A stretch of 64,000 bases of DNA, from contig NZ_JACZZA010000005.1 of assembly GCF_014863405.1 (NCBI RefSeq), forward strand, positions 62,001 through 126,000, in the 5' to 3' direction. The position numbers and the translations under genes were made by a program. The notes beneath the pieces were generated by a model, which was given only the letters and a program-made list of their open reading frames with translations, was not told the origin of the DNA and did no database searches. Source of the stretch: Dyella acidiphila (GTDB lineage: Bacteria > Pseudomonadota > Gammaproteobacteria > Xanthomonadales > Rhodanobacteraceae). Positions 1-8,895 of this stretch are shown here, piece after piece; the first letter of the stretch is position 1; every line of letters begins with the position of its first letter.

Positions 1-276
1 GGCCGCGCACATCACCAACAGGTTGAGATACACGGGAGCCGCGTTGTGGATGACGCCATTCTGGTACGTCATCGGCAGGCCGGTGGCGCGGTATGCCAGC
101 GTGTCGCGCTCCACCCCGCTGAGGAACAGCACCAGCTTGTTGGTCGACAGCACCACCGGCACGCCGCCCAGCTCCTGCAGGTTGGACACCACCGCCACAT
201 CCTCGGCCACCTCGAACTGCCGCCGGAAATGGGCGTTGAGGTGCGACGCAAGATGTTCGAGAACACGATCAATCAC
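1..276 (-). CDS. Pvc16/DUF4255 family protein, N-terminal part (cut by the window edge)
   Basis: A reading frame with a GTG start at 276 stays open for 92 codons to base 1, so only the N-terminus is seen. It begins VIDRVLEHLASHLNAHFRR, continues with VVSNLQELGG and NKLVLFLSGVERD, and ends with the segment APVYLNLLVMCA. This order (amphipathic start, a VVLSN-like strand, an NKxVLxLxxVERD strand, a PxxLNLxVLxxA strand) is what I know of the Pvc16 N-terminal domain (DUF4255). That domain occurs in tail-terminator-like proteins of extracellular contractile injection systems and in some phage-like tails. The purine-rich AGGGGCGG lies just upstream of the GTG. Genes downstream of it lie off the left edge. 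The family call is from remembered motifs, not a search. Confidence 0.7.
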   Translation of the reverse strand, partial: MIDRVLEHLASHLNAHFRRQFEVAEDVAVVSNLQELGGVPVVLSTNKLVLFLSGVERDTLAYRATGLPMTYQNGVIHNAAPVYLNLLVMCAA

Positions 277-377
277 GAGCCGCCCCTGTGTGTCTTCATG
301 ACACGGCCCCGCTTGCATGGACTCCAGCCCGTGCAAACGAGGTCCGGCTAGGTTACGCCGCGGCGGCTGGCGCGACC

Positions 378-396
378 TATCAGCAAAATGCTGATA
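378..396. promoter_or_regulatory. 19-bp palindrome, candidate operator for the left-edge gene
   Basis: The sequence TATCAGCA-AAA-TGCTGATA is a perfect inverted repeat with 8-base arms and a 3-base centre. It lies about 100 bases upstream of the GTG of the DUF4255 gene, a normal position for a transcription-factor site. It does not resemble a terminator, since the arms are AT-rich. Which regulator binds it is unknown; the neighbouring NarL-type response regulator is one candidate. Confidence 0.5.
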
Positions 397-485
397 TTGA
401 CTTCTGCTTTGCTGAGGCACATGGGCATGCGGAAGAACGTCGCGCAGGGGCTTGCGACGTGTGTTAGCTATGTCTTATGCAGTGA

Positions 486-620
486 TGGGTTGATTCTGCC
501 CCTGCCGAAGGATGGTATCGGGGCAAAGGTTTTAAAACGCTCACAGCAATGGGCGTCGCATATGACGCAGATTTCGAGGAAGGCTGGGACAGCAAGCGCC
601 TGGTATTGAATTTGAGCTGA
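486..620 (+). pseudogene. possible remnant of a small coding sequence
   Basis: In the frame that ends with TGA at 618-620 there is a protein-like tail, GWYRGKGFKTL followed by YDADFEEGWDSKRLVLNLS, rich in aromatic and acidic residues. An in-frame stop at 483-485 closes it upstream, and the only ATG (549) would give just 23 residues. The stretch is less GC-rich than its neighbours. It could be the end of a decayed gene, but I recognise no family and it may be chance. Confidence 0.22.
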
Positions 621-694
621 GGTTGCGCGGATTTATGCAACCCATGCTATCCAAGCCCAGGCTATCTGATTCCACAGGCAACAGAACGACACGC

Positions 695-1345
695 TCAATC
701 GAGCGCGGTCATCCCCTGCTTCACCGCATAGCGCGTCAACTCCGCCACACTGCGGATATTGAGCTTGCGAAATACATGCGAGCGATGCGTCGCCACCGTC
801 TTCGCGCTGATATGCAGCCGATCCGCCACTTGCTGAGTGGAATGGCCTTCCGCCAGCAGGCGCGTGATTTCGCGCTCACGCCAGGTCAGCGGTGGCGGCG
901 TCCAGGCGCGGTGGCCGCTGCCGGCTTCGCGGTACGCGCCGAGGATGGGCGCCATCAGTTCGCTGCTCAGGAAAATCTGCCCGCTATAGGCATGGCGGAT
1001 GGCGCGCGCCAATTCGTCGCAACAGTTTTCTTTCAGCACATAGCCGGATGCGCCCGCCTCCATCGCCATCAGCACTTGGGCCGGCTGCGCACTGGCGGAA
1101 AGGCACAGCACCTTGCTCGGCAGGCGTTCGCTGCGTACGCGCCGGGCGACCTCGATGCCGTTCATCACCGGCATGGTGACATCGGCCACCACCACATCGG
1201 GGGTCAAGTTGCGCGCAAGCCGCAACAGATCCGCGCCATGGCCGGCATGTCCCAGCACTTCGAAATCGGGTTCGCGCTGCAGCAGCGCGACCAGCCCTTC
1301 GCGCAGCATCAGGTGATCGTCGCCAAGCACTACGCGCACGTTCAT
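695..1345 (-). CDS. NarL/LuxR-type response regulator
   Basis: Cytoplasmic two-component response regulator of 216 residues. The receiver domain (about 1-120) shows the acidic pair D9-D10, the likely phosphorylated D55 in VVVADVTMP, and K105 in GYVLKEN. The C-terminal LuxR-type helix-turn-helix (about 145-205) starts at LTWREREITRLLAEG and contains the recognition helix region ISAKTVATHRSHVFRKL. The ATG at 1345 overlaps the stop codon of the upstream kinase gene by four bases (ATGA), so the two are translationally coupled. A longer frame reaches 1429 but adds 28 residues of no family character. The pair sits next to an injection-system-like gene, so control of that system is a fair guess but unproven. 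Confidence 0.93.
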   Translation of the reverse strand: MNVRVVLGDDHLMLREGLVALLQREPDFEVLGHAGHGADLLRLARNLTPDVVVADVTMPVMNGIEVARRVRSERLPSKVLCLSASAQPAQVLMAMEAGASGYVLKENCCDELARAIRHAYSGQIFLSSELMAPILGAYREAGSGHRAWTPPPLTWREREITRLLAEGHSTQQVADRLHISAKTVATHRSHVFRKLNIRSVAELTRYAVKQGMTALD

Positions 1346-2094
1346 CGCCTGACCACCCAGCCCGGCAGGCGCACGACACGCCGGCCCGGCCAACCCTGTT
1401 CGGCGAAATCGCCCGGCCAGCGGATGCATACATGCACACCGGCGCCGGGGGCGGCCTGCAGATGGAAGGCAGCGTCGACGCGTGCCAGCCGTTCCGGCAT
1501 GGCGCCCAGGCCCAGGCCGCCCTGCACGCTATGACGCTGATACACCGCCACCGGATCGAAGCCGGGGCCGTCGTCGCTCACCGTCAGCTCGAAGCCGTTG
1601 GCCTGCGCCGTCAACACCAGTTCCACATTCGCGCCCGGCGCATGCTTGCAGGTGTTGAGCAGCAGCTCCTGCACCGCCTGCAGCACGATCACCGCCACCG
1701 GCGGCGGCGGATCGGCGACCGCATCGTCGCAATCGATATGCAGCGCCAGGCCGGTAAAGGAAGAAAGCCGGCGCCCGAGATTGATCAGCGAGGTAGCCAG
1801 CGACAACGATTTTTCCGCTGTCATGCCGCTATCCCATTCTTCCAGTACCTGGCGGATGCCGCGCAGGGCTTCGCTGACCAGCGAGCGGATACCGCCCAGC
1901 ACCTGCGTGGCGACGTTGCGCTCGGTCTGCCGGGCCTGGTCGAGCTCAAGCAGGGCCAGCGTCATCAGCTGGGTCGGGCCATCGTGCAAACGCTGCATCA
2001 GCCGGGTAGCCGGCTGTGCGCTGCCGCCCGGCGCCGATGCGCGGCGCAACGGCACGGCCTCTTCACCGTCAAGGACTCTCCGACTCAGTGGCAT
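1342..2094 (-). CDS. NarX/DesK-type sensor histidine kinase without visible sensory domain
   Basis: Predicted soluble kinase of 250 residues that would phosphorylate the downstream response regulator. The HisKA_3 phospho-acceptor motif is at H37 (LMQRLHDGPTQL), preceded by only about 35 residues with no membrane segment. The ATPase part has the N box (VQELLLNTCKHA), the G1 box DDGPGFDP and the G2 box GGLGLGAMPERL. Typical members of this family carry transmembrane or GAF/PAS input domains, so here the signal must come from a partner or from the kinase core itself. The start at 2094 is the first in-frame ATG; a start at M33 would remove part of the dimerisation helix. Confidence 0.88.
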   Translation of the reverse strand: MPLSRRVLDGEEAVPLRRASAPGGSAQPATRLMQRLHDGPTQLMTLALLELDQARQTERNVATQVLGGIRSLVSEALRGIRQVLEEWDSGMTAEKSLSLATSLINLGRRLSSFTGLALHIDCDDAVADPPPPVAVIVLQAVQELLLNTCKHAPGANVELVLTAQANGFELTVSDDGPGFDPVAVYQRHSVQGGLGLGAMPERLARVDAAFHLQAAPGAGVHVCIRWPGDFAEQGWPGRRVVRLPGWVVRR

Positions 2095-2633
2095 CTGTGC
2101 TCCCCCGCATCGCTCATTGGATCGACCGCCTCGATGCCTCCCAGCCGCCGCTGTTGCGGCCGGACATCACACCGATGAAGCAGGGCTCACCGCAGATCCA
2201 TAGAGAAAACCGAGCGGCAGACCATGACCACAACCGGTGCGCTGCGGAGCAAATCACCCGTGCATGACCTGGCATGCAGCACCAGCCAAACCGGCTGGCA
2301 GCGCTTTTATCGCAGCACGATATCGATGGCCCGCTGGCGTGTCCGGTCTGGCCGGACTAAGAAGCCATCGACATAACAAGGAAGTGTCGACCGACGTTAT
2401 CCTGGTGCTGCGAACAGAGCGCTTGGCAATTCCCCCCGGAGGTACCACCGCCGATGTTCGCACCGATACACATCATGTAGCAATTAAATCGGCAGGATCA
2501 GGCGGCATATCGCCAAATTCCCGGCGCAGCCGCTTGAATCGGCACAGCGGTTTTCACATAGTCATCACGCAATTCCTTGCTCACCGACATGCGCAAGCTG
2601 TCCGCCGACCAGGCTGCCTATCCAGTGAACGAC
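2095..2633. other. 539-bp divergent intergenic region between kinase and cysG
   Basis: No convincing gene is present. Two short hairpins lie in the future cysG leader: CCAGCC-AAACC-GGCTGG at 2282-2298 and GTCCGG-TCTGG-CCGGAC at 2341-2357. They could fold in the mRNA, but neither is followed by a T-run. Promoters for both divergent units must be here; I cannot place them with confidence. Confidence 0.5.
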
Positions 2634-4076
2634 ATGAAACTTTATCCACTCTTTGCAGATCTGAAGGGCCTGCCGGTGCTGGTGGTCGGCGGCGGCGCGG
2701 TGGCGGAACGCAAGATCGAGGCTCTGCTCGAAGCTGGGGCACAAGTGCGTGTGGGAGCCCAGCAGCTGAGCGGCAATTTGCTCGAATGGTCGGCGCAAGA
2801 GCGCATCGCTTTTATCGGCGATACGTTCCAGCCGGCATGGCTGGACGGCGTATGGCTGGCGATTGCCGCCACCGACGATCGCACGCTCAATGCGCAAGTC
2901 GCCGCCGCGGCCACGGAACGACGTATTTTTGCGAACGTGGTCGACGATCCCGGCCTGTCGCGCTTTCAGGTGCCGGCCGTGGTCGATCGCGCACCGCTGA
3001 CGATCGCCATTTCCACCGCCGGCGCGGCGCCGGTGCTGGCCCGGCGCGTGCGCGAAACGCTGGAGTCGCAACTCGATCACGCGCTGGGCGCGCTGGTCGG
3101 CCTGGCCCAGCGTTATCGCGTGCGCATCGTGCAGCGCTGGCCCGAACTCGCCGCGCGGCGCGTGTTCTACGACTGGCTGCATGACGGGCCGGTGCTGTCG
3201 CTGTTGCGCAACGCGCGCGCGGAGGAAGCCGAACAGTTGCTGGTTCAGGCATTGGCTGCCGAGGACGTTGTATCCGCGTCAGGTTCGGTGCTGCTGGTGG
3301 GCGCCGGACCCGGCGATCCGGGCCTGCTGACGCTGCATGCATTGCGCGCGCTCAATCGGGCCGACGTGATTCTGTACGACCGCCTGGTCAGCGATGCCGT
3401 ACTGGCGCTGGCACGCCGCGATGCCGAGCGCGTCGACGTGGGCAAGCGATGCGGTGGCCGGCACACGCAGCAAGCGCAGATCCATCAGCTGCTGCTCCAA
3501 TACGTGCAGGCCGGCCGCCGCGTGGTGCGACTGAAGGGCGGCGATCCGTTCGTGTTCGGGCGCGGCGGCGAGGAAATGGCATTTCTGCAGCAGCACGGCA
3601 TCGCTTATGAAGTTGTCCCCGGCATCACCGCCGCCATGGCCTGCGCCGCCTACGCCGGCATCCCGCTGACCCACCGCGAGCACGCCCAGTCGGTGCATCT
3701 GCTTACCGGTCACGGCAAGGATTCGCTAGATGCCATGGACTGGCCGGCGCTGGCGCAAAGCCACCAGACCCTGGTCGTGTATATGGGCGTGGCCACGCTT
3801 GAGCTGCTGACGCAGCGCCTGCTGGAACATGGCCGGCATCCCGACACGCCGTTCGCCCTGATCGAGAACGGTACGCTGGCGCAGCAGCGCGTCGTCAGCG
3901 GGGTGCTGCACGAATTGCCGGTGCGGGCACAAGCACAAGGCATCCATCCGCCAGCCCTGCTGATCATCGGCGAAGTAGCTGCCATGGCCCATGCGCATGC
4001 ATGGTTCGGCCAGCAAACAACGGCGACATCCCATACTTCCCTACCCACCTCCACGGAAGCCGGCGCACATGCATGA
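2634..4076 (+). CDS. cysG: siroheme synthase (trifunctional CysG)
   Basis: Makes siroheme from uroporphyrinogen III through methylation, NAD-dependent oxidation and iron insertion; siroheme is the cofactor of the NirB nitrite reductase encoded nearby. The 480-residue length matches full CysG. The N-terminal precorrin-2 dehydrogenase/ferrochelatase part starts [21 protein letters not shown] and continues [10 protein letters not shown]. The C-terminal methyltransferase part (from about residue 223) shows [18 protein letters not shown], the [17 protein letters not shown] loop and [23 protein letters not shown] chose the ATG at 2634 because it aligns with the family start; a TTG at 2577 and an ATG at 2589 would only add a non-conserved leader. 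The 3' end overlaps hemD by eight bases. Confidence 0.96.
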   Translation: MKLYPLFADLKGLPVLVVGGGAVAERKIEALLEAGAQVRVGAQQLSGNLLEWSAQERIAFIGDTFQPAWLDGVWLAIAATDDRTLNAQVAAAATERRIFANVVDDPGLSRFQVPAVVDRAPLTIAISTAGAAPVLARRVRETLESQLDHALGALVGLAQRYRVRIVQRWPELAARRVFYDWLHDGPVLSLLRNARAEEAEQLLVQALAAEDVVSASGSVLLVGAGPGDPGLLTLHALRALNRADVILYDRLVSDAVLALARRDAERVDVGKRCGGRHTQQAQIHQLLLQYVQAGRRVVRLKGGDPFVFGRGGEEMAFLQQHGIAYEVVPGITAAMACAAYAGIPLTHREHAQSVHLLTGHGKDSLDAMDWPALAQSHQTLVVYMGVATLELLTQRLLEHGRHPDTPFALIENGTLAQQRVVSGVLHELPVRAQAQGIHPPALLIIGEVAAMAHAHAWFGQQTTATSHTSLPTSTEAGAHA

Positions 4077-4908
4077 CTCAGGATCCGACCGACCTCTGCA
4101 AGGGCGCCGTATCGCATTGCCCGAATCGCGCGAGCTGGATCTGTTCGCCACGCTGCTTGAACGCCGCGGCGCGACGGTGCTGCGATGCCCGCTGATCGAT
4201 ATCCGCGATGCGCCCGATCCGGCCCCGGTGCTGCATTGGCTGCGCATGTTCAGCGCCGGCGGCTGCGACGATCTGCTGCTGTTTACCGGCGAAGGCCTGC
4301 ACCGCCTGCTCAGCCAGTTGGAGCAGCACGCACCCGAACTGCGCGAACGCTTTGTGCAGCAGCTGGCTGCCGTGCGCCTCATCGCGCGCGGCCCCAAGCC
4401 GGGACGCGTGCTGCGCGAACTGAGTCTCAAACCGGCGCTGGTGGCCGATCCGGCTACCACGCCCGGCATGATCGGCCTGCTGCAAGGCCTCGATCTGCAA
4501 GGACGGCGCGTTGGCGTGCAGCTTTATGGCGACGATCCCAATCGACTGTTGATGGATTTTCTGGCCAGCGCCGGTGCGCAGGCACTGCCGGTAGCGCCGT
4601 ATGTCTACGCCGACGCCGCGGCAGATGCCGAAGTGCTGGCCTTGATCGAAGCCATGCATCGGGGCGAGGTCGATGCCATCGCCTTTACCAGCCTGCAACA
4701 AGTGGAGCGCCTGTTCCGCGTTGCGCAGGCACGGCACGAGCAGCTCAGGCAAGCGCTGGCGCGCACCATGGTCGCCGCGATCGGCCCGGTGGTGGCGCAG
4801 GCGCTGCGTGCGCATGGCGTGGAGCCGGGCGCAGTGCCCACCGACAGCTATTTTCTGAAGCCGCTGACCCAGGCCTTGATCGAGAAACTGGGCCGCGCTT
4901 CGAGCTAG
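4069..4908 (+). CDS. hemD: uroporphyrinogen-III synthase
   Basis: Predicted to close and invert the fourth ring of hydroxymethylbilane, giving uroporphyrinogen III, the substrate of CysG. The 280 residues begin [22 protein letters not shown] and include the family features [14 protein letters not shown] (N-terminal half), the hinge near [14 protein letters not shown], and [18 protein letters not shown] and [17 protein letters not shown] in the C-terminal half. The ATG at 4069 overlaps the end of cysG by eight bases, indicating one operon. A second hemD for haem synthesis usually exists elsewhere in such genomes, so this copy is probably dedicated to siroheme supply for nitrite reduction. It converges with nasA, 16 bases away, with no obvious terminator between them. 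Confidence 0.87.
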   Translation: MHDSGSDRPLQGRRIALPESRELDLFATLLERRGATVLRCPLIDIRDAPDPAPVLHWLRMFSAGGCDDLLLFTGEGLHRLLSQLEQHAPELRERFVQQLAAVRLIARGPKPGRVLRELSLKPALVADPATTPGMIGLLQGLDLQGRRVGVQLYGDDPNRLLMDFLASAGAQALPVAPYVYADAAADAEVLALIEAMHRGEVDAIAFTSLQQVERLFRVAQARHEQLRQALARTMVAAIGPVVAQALRAHGVEPGAVPTDSYFLKPLTQALIEKLGRASS

Positions 4909-4924
4909 CGGCCGCGCCCTTGCG

Positions 4925-7654
4925 CTAGACCTGTGCTTCGGCGCGCACCTGCGTAATCAATTGCCGCAGCTCCGGTACGCACGATCCGCAATTGCCGCCG
5001 GCGCGCAAGCGCGCGGTGATCTGCGCAGGCGTTTCCAGCCCATGCGTGCGAATGGCTGCGCAAAGCGTGTTGCGTCCAACGCCAAAGCACGAGCACACGA
5101 TGGGACCGGTTGCGGCGCCCGGATCGGCGGGCTCGCCGATCAACAGCGCCATGCGATCGCTTTCATCCAACGGCTCTCGCGCGAACAGCCCCGCAAGCCA
5201 ATGCCGTGCCGGCAGATCGGGACGCGCAGAAAGAAACAGGCAGGCTTCGATGCGCTCATCGATCACATGCGCCGCCCGGTAAACGCCGGTGCTGTGGTCT
5301 TCGTATTCCAGCCAGTCGGCATCCTGATCGTCCACACCCAGCCAGGCGCGTGCCCAGGCGCTGCACTCCGCCGGCCGTTCGCGATGGGCGATTTCGTAGC
5401 GGCGGAAATGATCGCCCTGAATCGAGGTCCAGTAACTCAAGTCACCCGGTGCCAGTTCCCGTCGGCTTAGCGCAAAGCCATACCAGCGCACCGGGAACGG
5501 CTCCACGCATACCGGCGTGTGCTTGAACTCCGGTTCGCCGGAAACCGGATCGGCCACCGGGTTGACCACGCTGCCCACACGCGCGTCCGAGGCGAACTGA
5601 TCGTTCCAGTGGATCGGCACAAATACCTGGCCGGCCAGGATGCCGCCGCCATGTTTGACGCGCGCCACCAGCGCGCCCCAGCGCGAATGCACGCGCGCCA
5701 GTTCGCCTTCGCGTACGCCACAGCGCAGCGCATCGTGCGGATGCATGTCGACAAAGGGCTCGGCGACGTGGCCAGTAAGCCGCGGCGCTTTGCCGGTACG
5801 CGTCATGGTGTGCCATTGATCGCGCACGCGGCCGGTGTTGAGCACCAGCGGATAGGCCTCATCCGCGGCATGCACCGGTGGGCGGGCTGCGGTAGCGACG
5901 AAGCGCGCACGGCCATCGGGGTGCGCGAAACAGCCGTCGGCGAACAGGCGCTCCGTGCCACCGTCGGCGGCAATCGGCCACTGCAGCGGCGGCATGGCGT
6001 CGTAGGCAGCACGATCCAGTTGCGCCAGTCCGCGCAGATTGAGCAGCCTCGGCGCAGCCGGCGCACCATCTTGCGAAAACGGCTGATTGCGCCAGGCGGT
6101 CAGCTGCGCATGTTCGGCAAAAATCGCATGCGCGCTCTCGAAGCAAAAACCCTGCGCAAAGCCAAGCCGCCGCGCCACCTCGCACACGATCTGCCAGTCC
6201 GCCCTCGCCTCGCCCGGTATCGGCAGGAACGCTCGTTGCCGCGATATGCGCCGCTCCGAATTGGTAACAGTGCCATCCTTTTCGCCCCAGGCCAGCGCCG
6301 GCAGCAGGATCTGGGCAAAAGCATTGGTATCGGTATGCGTCACAACATCGGAGCTGGCCACGAACTCGCAGCGCGCCAGCGCCTGCTTCACCCGATCGGC
6401 ATCGGGCAGGCTCACCACCGGATTGGTGGCCATGATCCATACCGCCTTTACCTTGCCTGCTCCGATCGCCTCGAACAGCTCCATGGCCTTCAGGCCCGGA
6501 TGTTCGGCGATGCGCGGCGATTGCCAGAACGACTGCACCAGCTGGCGATGCAACGGATTATCCAGCTCCATATGCGCCGCCAGCATATTGGCCAGACCGC
6601 CCACCTCGCGGCCGCCCATGGCATTGGGCTGGCCGGTCAGCGAGAACGGCCCCATTCCCGGCCGACCGATGCGCCCGCCGGCGAGATGGCAATTGATGAT
6701 GCTGTTGACCTTGTCGGTACCGCTGGAGGATTGATTCACGCCCTGCGAAAACAGCGTCACGGTGCGCGCGCATTGCGCGAACCAGTCGTAGAAGCGCAGG
6801 AGGTCGGCCAGTTGCACACCGCAGATGCGCGCAACCTCGGCCGGATCTGCCGCATCTGCCTGCGCCGCAGCCAACGCCTGCGCAAAGCCGGCGGTATGCG
6901 CATCCACAAACGACGCATCGACGGCACCGTGCTGGAACAAATACGCCAGCAGTCCATTGAACAGCCACACATCGGTACCCGGCTGCAGCGGCAGATGCAG
7001 ATCGGCGATTTCGCAGGTGGCGGTGCGGCGCGGATCGATCACCACCATGCGTGGCGGCGCAGCGCCCTCCTTCGCCTTGACGATGCGCTGGTACACGATG
7101 GGGTGGCACCATGCGGTATTGGCGCCCACCAGTACGATCAGCTCGGCCTGTTCCAGATCCGCATAGCAGCCGGGCACCGCATCCTCGCCGAAGGCCCGCT
7201 TGTGCCCCGCTACGGCCGAGGACATGCACAGGCGAGAATTGGTGTCGATATTGGCGGTGCCGAGATAGCCCTTGGCCAGTTTGTTGACGACGTAGTAGTC
7301 CTCGGTCAGCAGCTGGCCGGAGACGTAGAACGCCACCGCGTCCGGGCCGTGCCGCGCGATAACGCGGCCAAAGCCTTCGGCAACATGGTCCAGCGCGGCA
7401 TCCCAGCCGATACGCTGCAGGCTGCCATCCACACCGCGCTGCATCGGATGCAATAGCCGTCCGCGCAGATCGGTGGTTTCGCCAAGTGCGGAGCCCTTCA
7501 CGCACAAACGCCCGTGGTTGGCGGGGTGTTGCGGGTCGCCTTCGATCTGGGCGGTGCCGTCGGGATTGGCGCGTGCACGGATACCGCAACCGACACCGCA
7601 GTAGGGACAGGTGGTGGCGGTGGTCGCAACATGCGGCCTCGCCAGCGCCTTCAT
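4925..7654 (-). CDS. nasA: assimilatory nitrate reductase, catalytic molybdenum subunit with C-terminal [2Fe-2S] domain
   Basis: Cytoplasmic reductase that converts nitrate to nitrite. The 909 residues start MKALARPHVATTATTCPYCG. C16, C19, C23 and C51 are the N-terminal [4Fe-4S] ligands (CPYCGVGCG ... GRLCVKGS). The molybdopterin-binding body follows, with GTDVWLFNGLLAYLF, GVNQSSSGTDKVN and VNPVADPVSGEPEFKHTPV. A BFD-like [2Fe-2S] domain closes the protein (IVCSCFGVGRNTL ... GGNCGSCVPEL), as in the Klebsiella-type enzyme. The ATG overlaps the stop of the upstream flavoprotein gene by four bases, so it is the last gene of the narK-nirB-nirD operon. Electrons probably come from that flavoprotein. 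Confidence 0.95.
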   Translation of the reverse strand: MKALARPHVATTATTCPYCGVGCGIRARANPDGTAQIEGDPQHPANHGRLCVKGSALGETTDLRGRLLHPMQRGVDGSLQRIGWDAALDHVAEGFGRVIARHGPDAVAFYVSGQLLTEDYYVVNKLAKGYLGTANIDTNSRLCMSSAVAGHKRAFGEDAVPGCYADLEQAELIVLVGANTAWCHPIVYQRIVKAKEGAAPPRMVVIDPRRTATCEIADLHLPLQPGTDVWLFNGLLAYLFQHGAVDASFVDAHTAGFAQALAAAQADAADPAEVARICGVQLADLLRFYDWFAQCARTVTLFSQGVNQSSSGTDKVNSIINCHLAGGRIGRPGMGPFSLTGQPNAMGGREVGGLANMLAAHMELDNPLHRQLVQSFWQSPRIAEHPGLKAMELFEAIGAGKVKAVWIMATNPVVSLPDADRVKQALARCEFVASSDVVTHTDTNAFAQILLPALAWGEKDGTVTNSERRISRQRAFLPIPGEARADWQIVCEVARRLGFAQGFCFESAHAIFAEHAQLTAWRNQPFSQDGAPAAPRLLNLRGLAQLDRAAYDAMPPLQWPIAADGGTERLFADGCFAHPDGRARFVATAARPPVHAADEAYPLVLNTGRVRDQWHTMTRTGKAPRLTGHVAEPFVDMHPHDALRCGVREGELARVHSRWGALVARVKHGGGILAGQVFVPIHWNDQFASDARVGSVVNPVADPVSGEPEFKHTPVCVEPFPVRWYGFALSRRELAPGDLSYWTSIQGDHFRRYEIAHRERPAECSAWARAWLGVDDQDADWLEYEDHSTGVYRAAHVIDERIEACLFLSARPDLPARHWLAGLFAREPLDESDRMALLIGEPADPGAATGPIVCSCFGVGRNTLCAAIRTHGLETPAQITARLRAGGNCGSCVPELRQLITQVRAEAQV

Positions 7655-8895
7655 GCGGTGGCCTCCAGCTGCGCGGCATGCGCCTGGCAATACTGTCTGC
7701 CAAACAACAGCCGATCGCGGATTCCCGCAATATCCGCGCCCTGCTCGATCAGTTCGAAATACCAGCCGCCGTCCCTGACATCGCCATACAGCACTGCCCC
7801 GATCACCTGGTTGTCCTTCAGCACCAGCCGTTTGTAGATGCCGCGCCGCGGATCACGCAGCACCAGGTCTTCGGTACCCGCTCCGCCGATCACATCGCCG
7901 GCCGAATACAAATCGATGCCGGTAACCTTGAGCTTGGTGGCCGTGCGCACCGAGCGATAGCGCCGGTGCCCCACTCGGGCCAGATGCGATGCGCACACGC
8001 GCGCCTGCTCCCATACCGGCGCGACCAGCCCGAAGGTAAGGCGGCGATGCTGCACACATTCGCCTACGGCGTAGATATGCGGGTCGTAGGTCTGCAAGGT
8101 GTCATCGACCACGATGCCGCGTTCGCAATACAGTCCGCACGACTTGGCCAGGGCGATATCCGGGCGCACACCCACCGCCATCACCACCAGCTCGGCCTCG
8201 ATGCGGCTGCCGTCGGCCAGTTCCACCCATTCCACCCGTTCGCCGCCATGCAGTGCCTGCGTGTTGGCCTTCAGGCGCAGGCTCAAGCCGCGCGCCTGCA
8301 AATGCTGCGAGAGCAAGCCGGCGGCATCGGCATTGAGTTGCTGCTCGAGCAATACATCGCTGCGATGGATCAGCGTCACCTGCATGCCGCGCCGCGACAG
8401 GCCGTTGGCCGCTTCGATGCCCAGCAGGCCGCCGCCGATCACCACTGCACGCCGGTAGGCACTGGCGGCCTGCAGCATCTGCTGCACATCGTCGATGCCG
8501 CGAAAACCGATCACGCCCGGCAAATCATTGCCCGGCAGCGGCAGCATCACCGGTTGCGAACCGGTGGCGATCAGCAGGCGGTCGTAGGCCAGTTCGATGC
8601 CCTTGCGCGAATGTACGCGGCGCCGGCGGCGATCGATCGCCACCACCGGATCGCCCGCATGCAAAGCCACGCCATGCTCGGCATACCACGCCGGTGTATG
8701 GAGCATGATTTCATCGATTATTTTTTCGCCGCTCAGCAGCATCGACAGCAGGATGCGGTTGTAATTGCCGTAGGGTTCGGCGCCGAACACGCTGATGTCG
8801 TAGAGGCCCGGCGCAAGCTGCAGCAATTCCTCCACCGCACGCATGCCGGCCATGCCGTTGCCGATCACCACCAATCTTGGACGGGCATGATTCAC
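7651..8895 (-). CDS. FAD/NADH-dependent oxidoreductase, likely electron donor of nitrate reductase
   Basis: Predicted 414-residue flavoprotein resembling the N-terminal half of NirB. It shows the FAD-binding motif RLVVIGNGMAGMRAVEELL at the start, RLLIATGSQPVMLPLPG, a second dinucleotide fold VVIGGGLLGIEAANGLSRRG, and the FAD motif YAVGECVQHR. It lacks the BFD and siroheme domains of NirB. The start is a GTG at 8895 that overlaps the nirD stop (GTGA); no in-frame ATG fits. Between nirD and nasA its role is most simply NADH-to-NasA electron transfer, equivalent to the small subunit of NADH-dependent assimilatory nitrate reductases. Confidence 0.88.
   Translation of the reverse strand: MNHARPRLVVIGNGMAGMRAVEELLQLAPGLYDISVFGAEPYGNYNRILLSMLLSGEKIIDEIMLHTPAWYAEHGVALHAGDPVVAIDRRRRRVHSRKGIELAYDRLLIATGSQPVMLPLPGNDLPGVIGFRGIDDVQQMLQAASAYRRAVVIGGGLLGIEAANGLSRRGMQVTLIHRSDVLLEQQLNADAAGLLSQHLQARGLSLRLKANTQALHGGERVEWVELADGSRIEAELVVMAVGVRPDIALAKSCGLYCERGIVVDDTLQTYDPHIYAVGECVQHRRLTFGLVAPVWEQARVCASHLARVGHRRYRSVRTATKLKVTGIDLYSAGDVIGGAGTEDLVLRDPRRGIYKRLVLKDNQVIGAVLYGDVRDGGWYFELIEQGADIAGIRDRLLFGRQYCQAHAAQLEATA

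Larger units (their letters stand above)
277..694. other. 418-bp intergenic stretch, less GC-rich in its middle
   Basis: This gap separates the leftward injection-system-like gene from the end of the leftward response regulator gene. It contains a perfect palindrome at 378-396 and a possible gene remnant at 486-620 (both listed separately). An open frame exists at 388-609 but its translation has no recognisable domain and its start codon lies inside the palindrome, so I do not call it. The base composition between about 380 and 660 is visibly more AT-rich than the flanks. Confidence 0.6.

Noticed and set aside
388-609. A 73-codon rightward frame near the left edge
   Set aside because: Its ATG lies within the palindrome at 378-396, there is no Shine-Dalgarno sequence and no recognisable protein features.
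4909-4924. Terminator between hemD and nasA
   Set aside because: The 16-base gap has no stem-loop with a T-run; I saw no support for a terminator there.
5519-7456. A long rightward frame opposite nasA
   Set aside because: The leftward frame has complete molybdoenzyme motifs; the antisense translation is Arg/His-rich and lacks domains.
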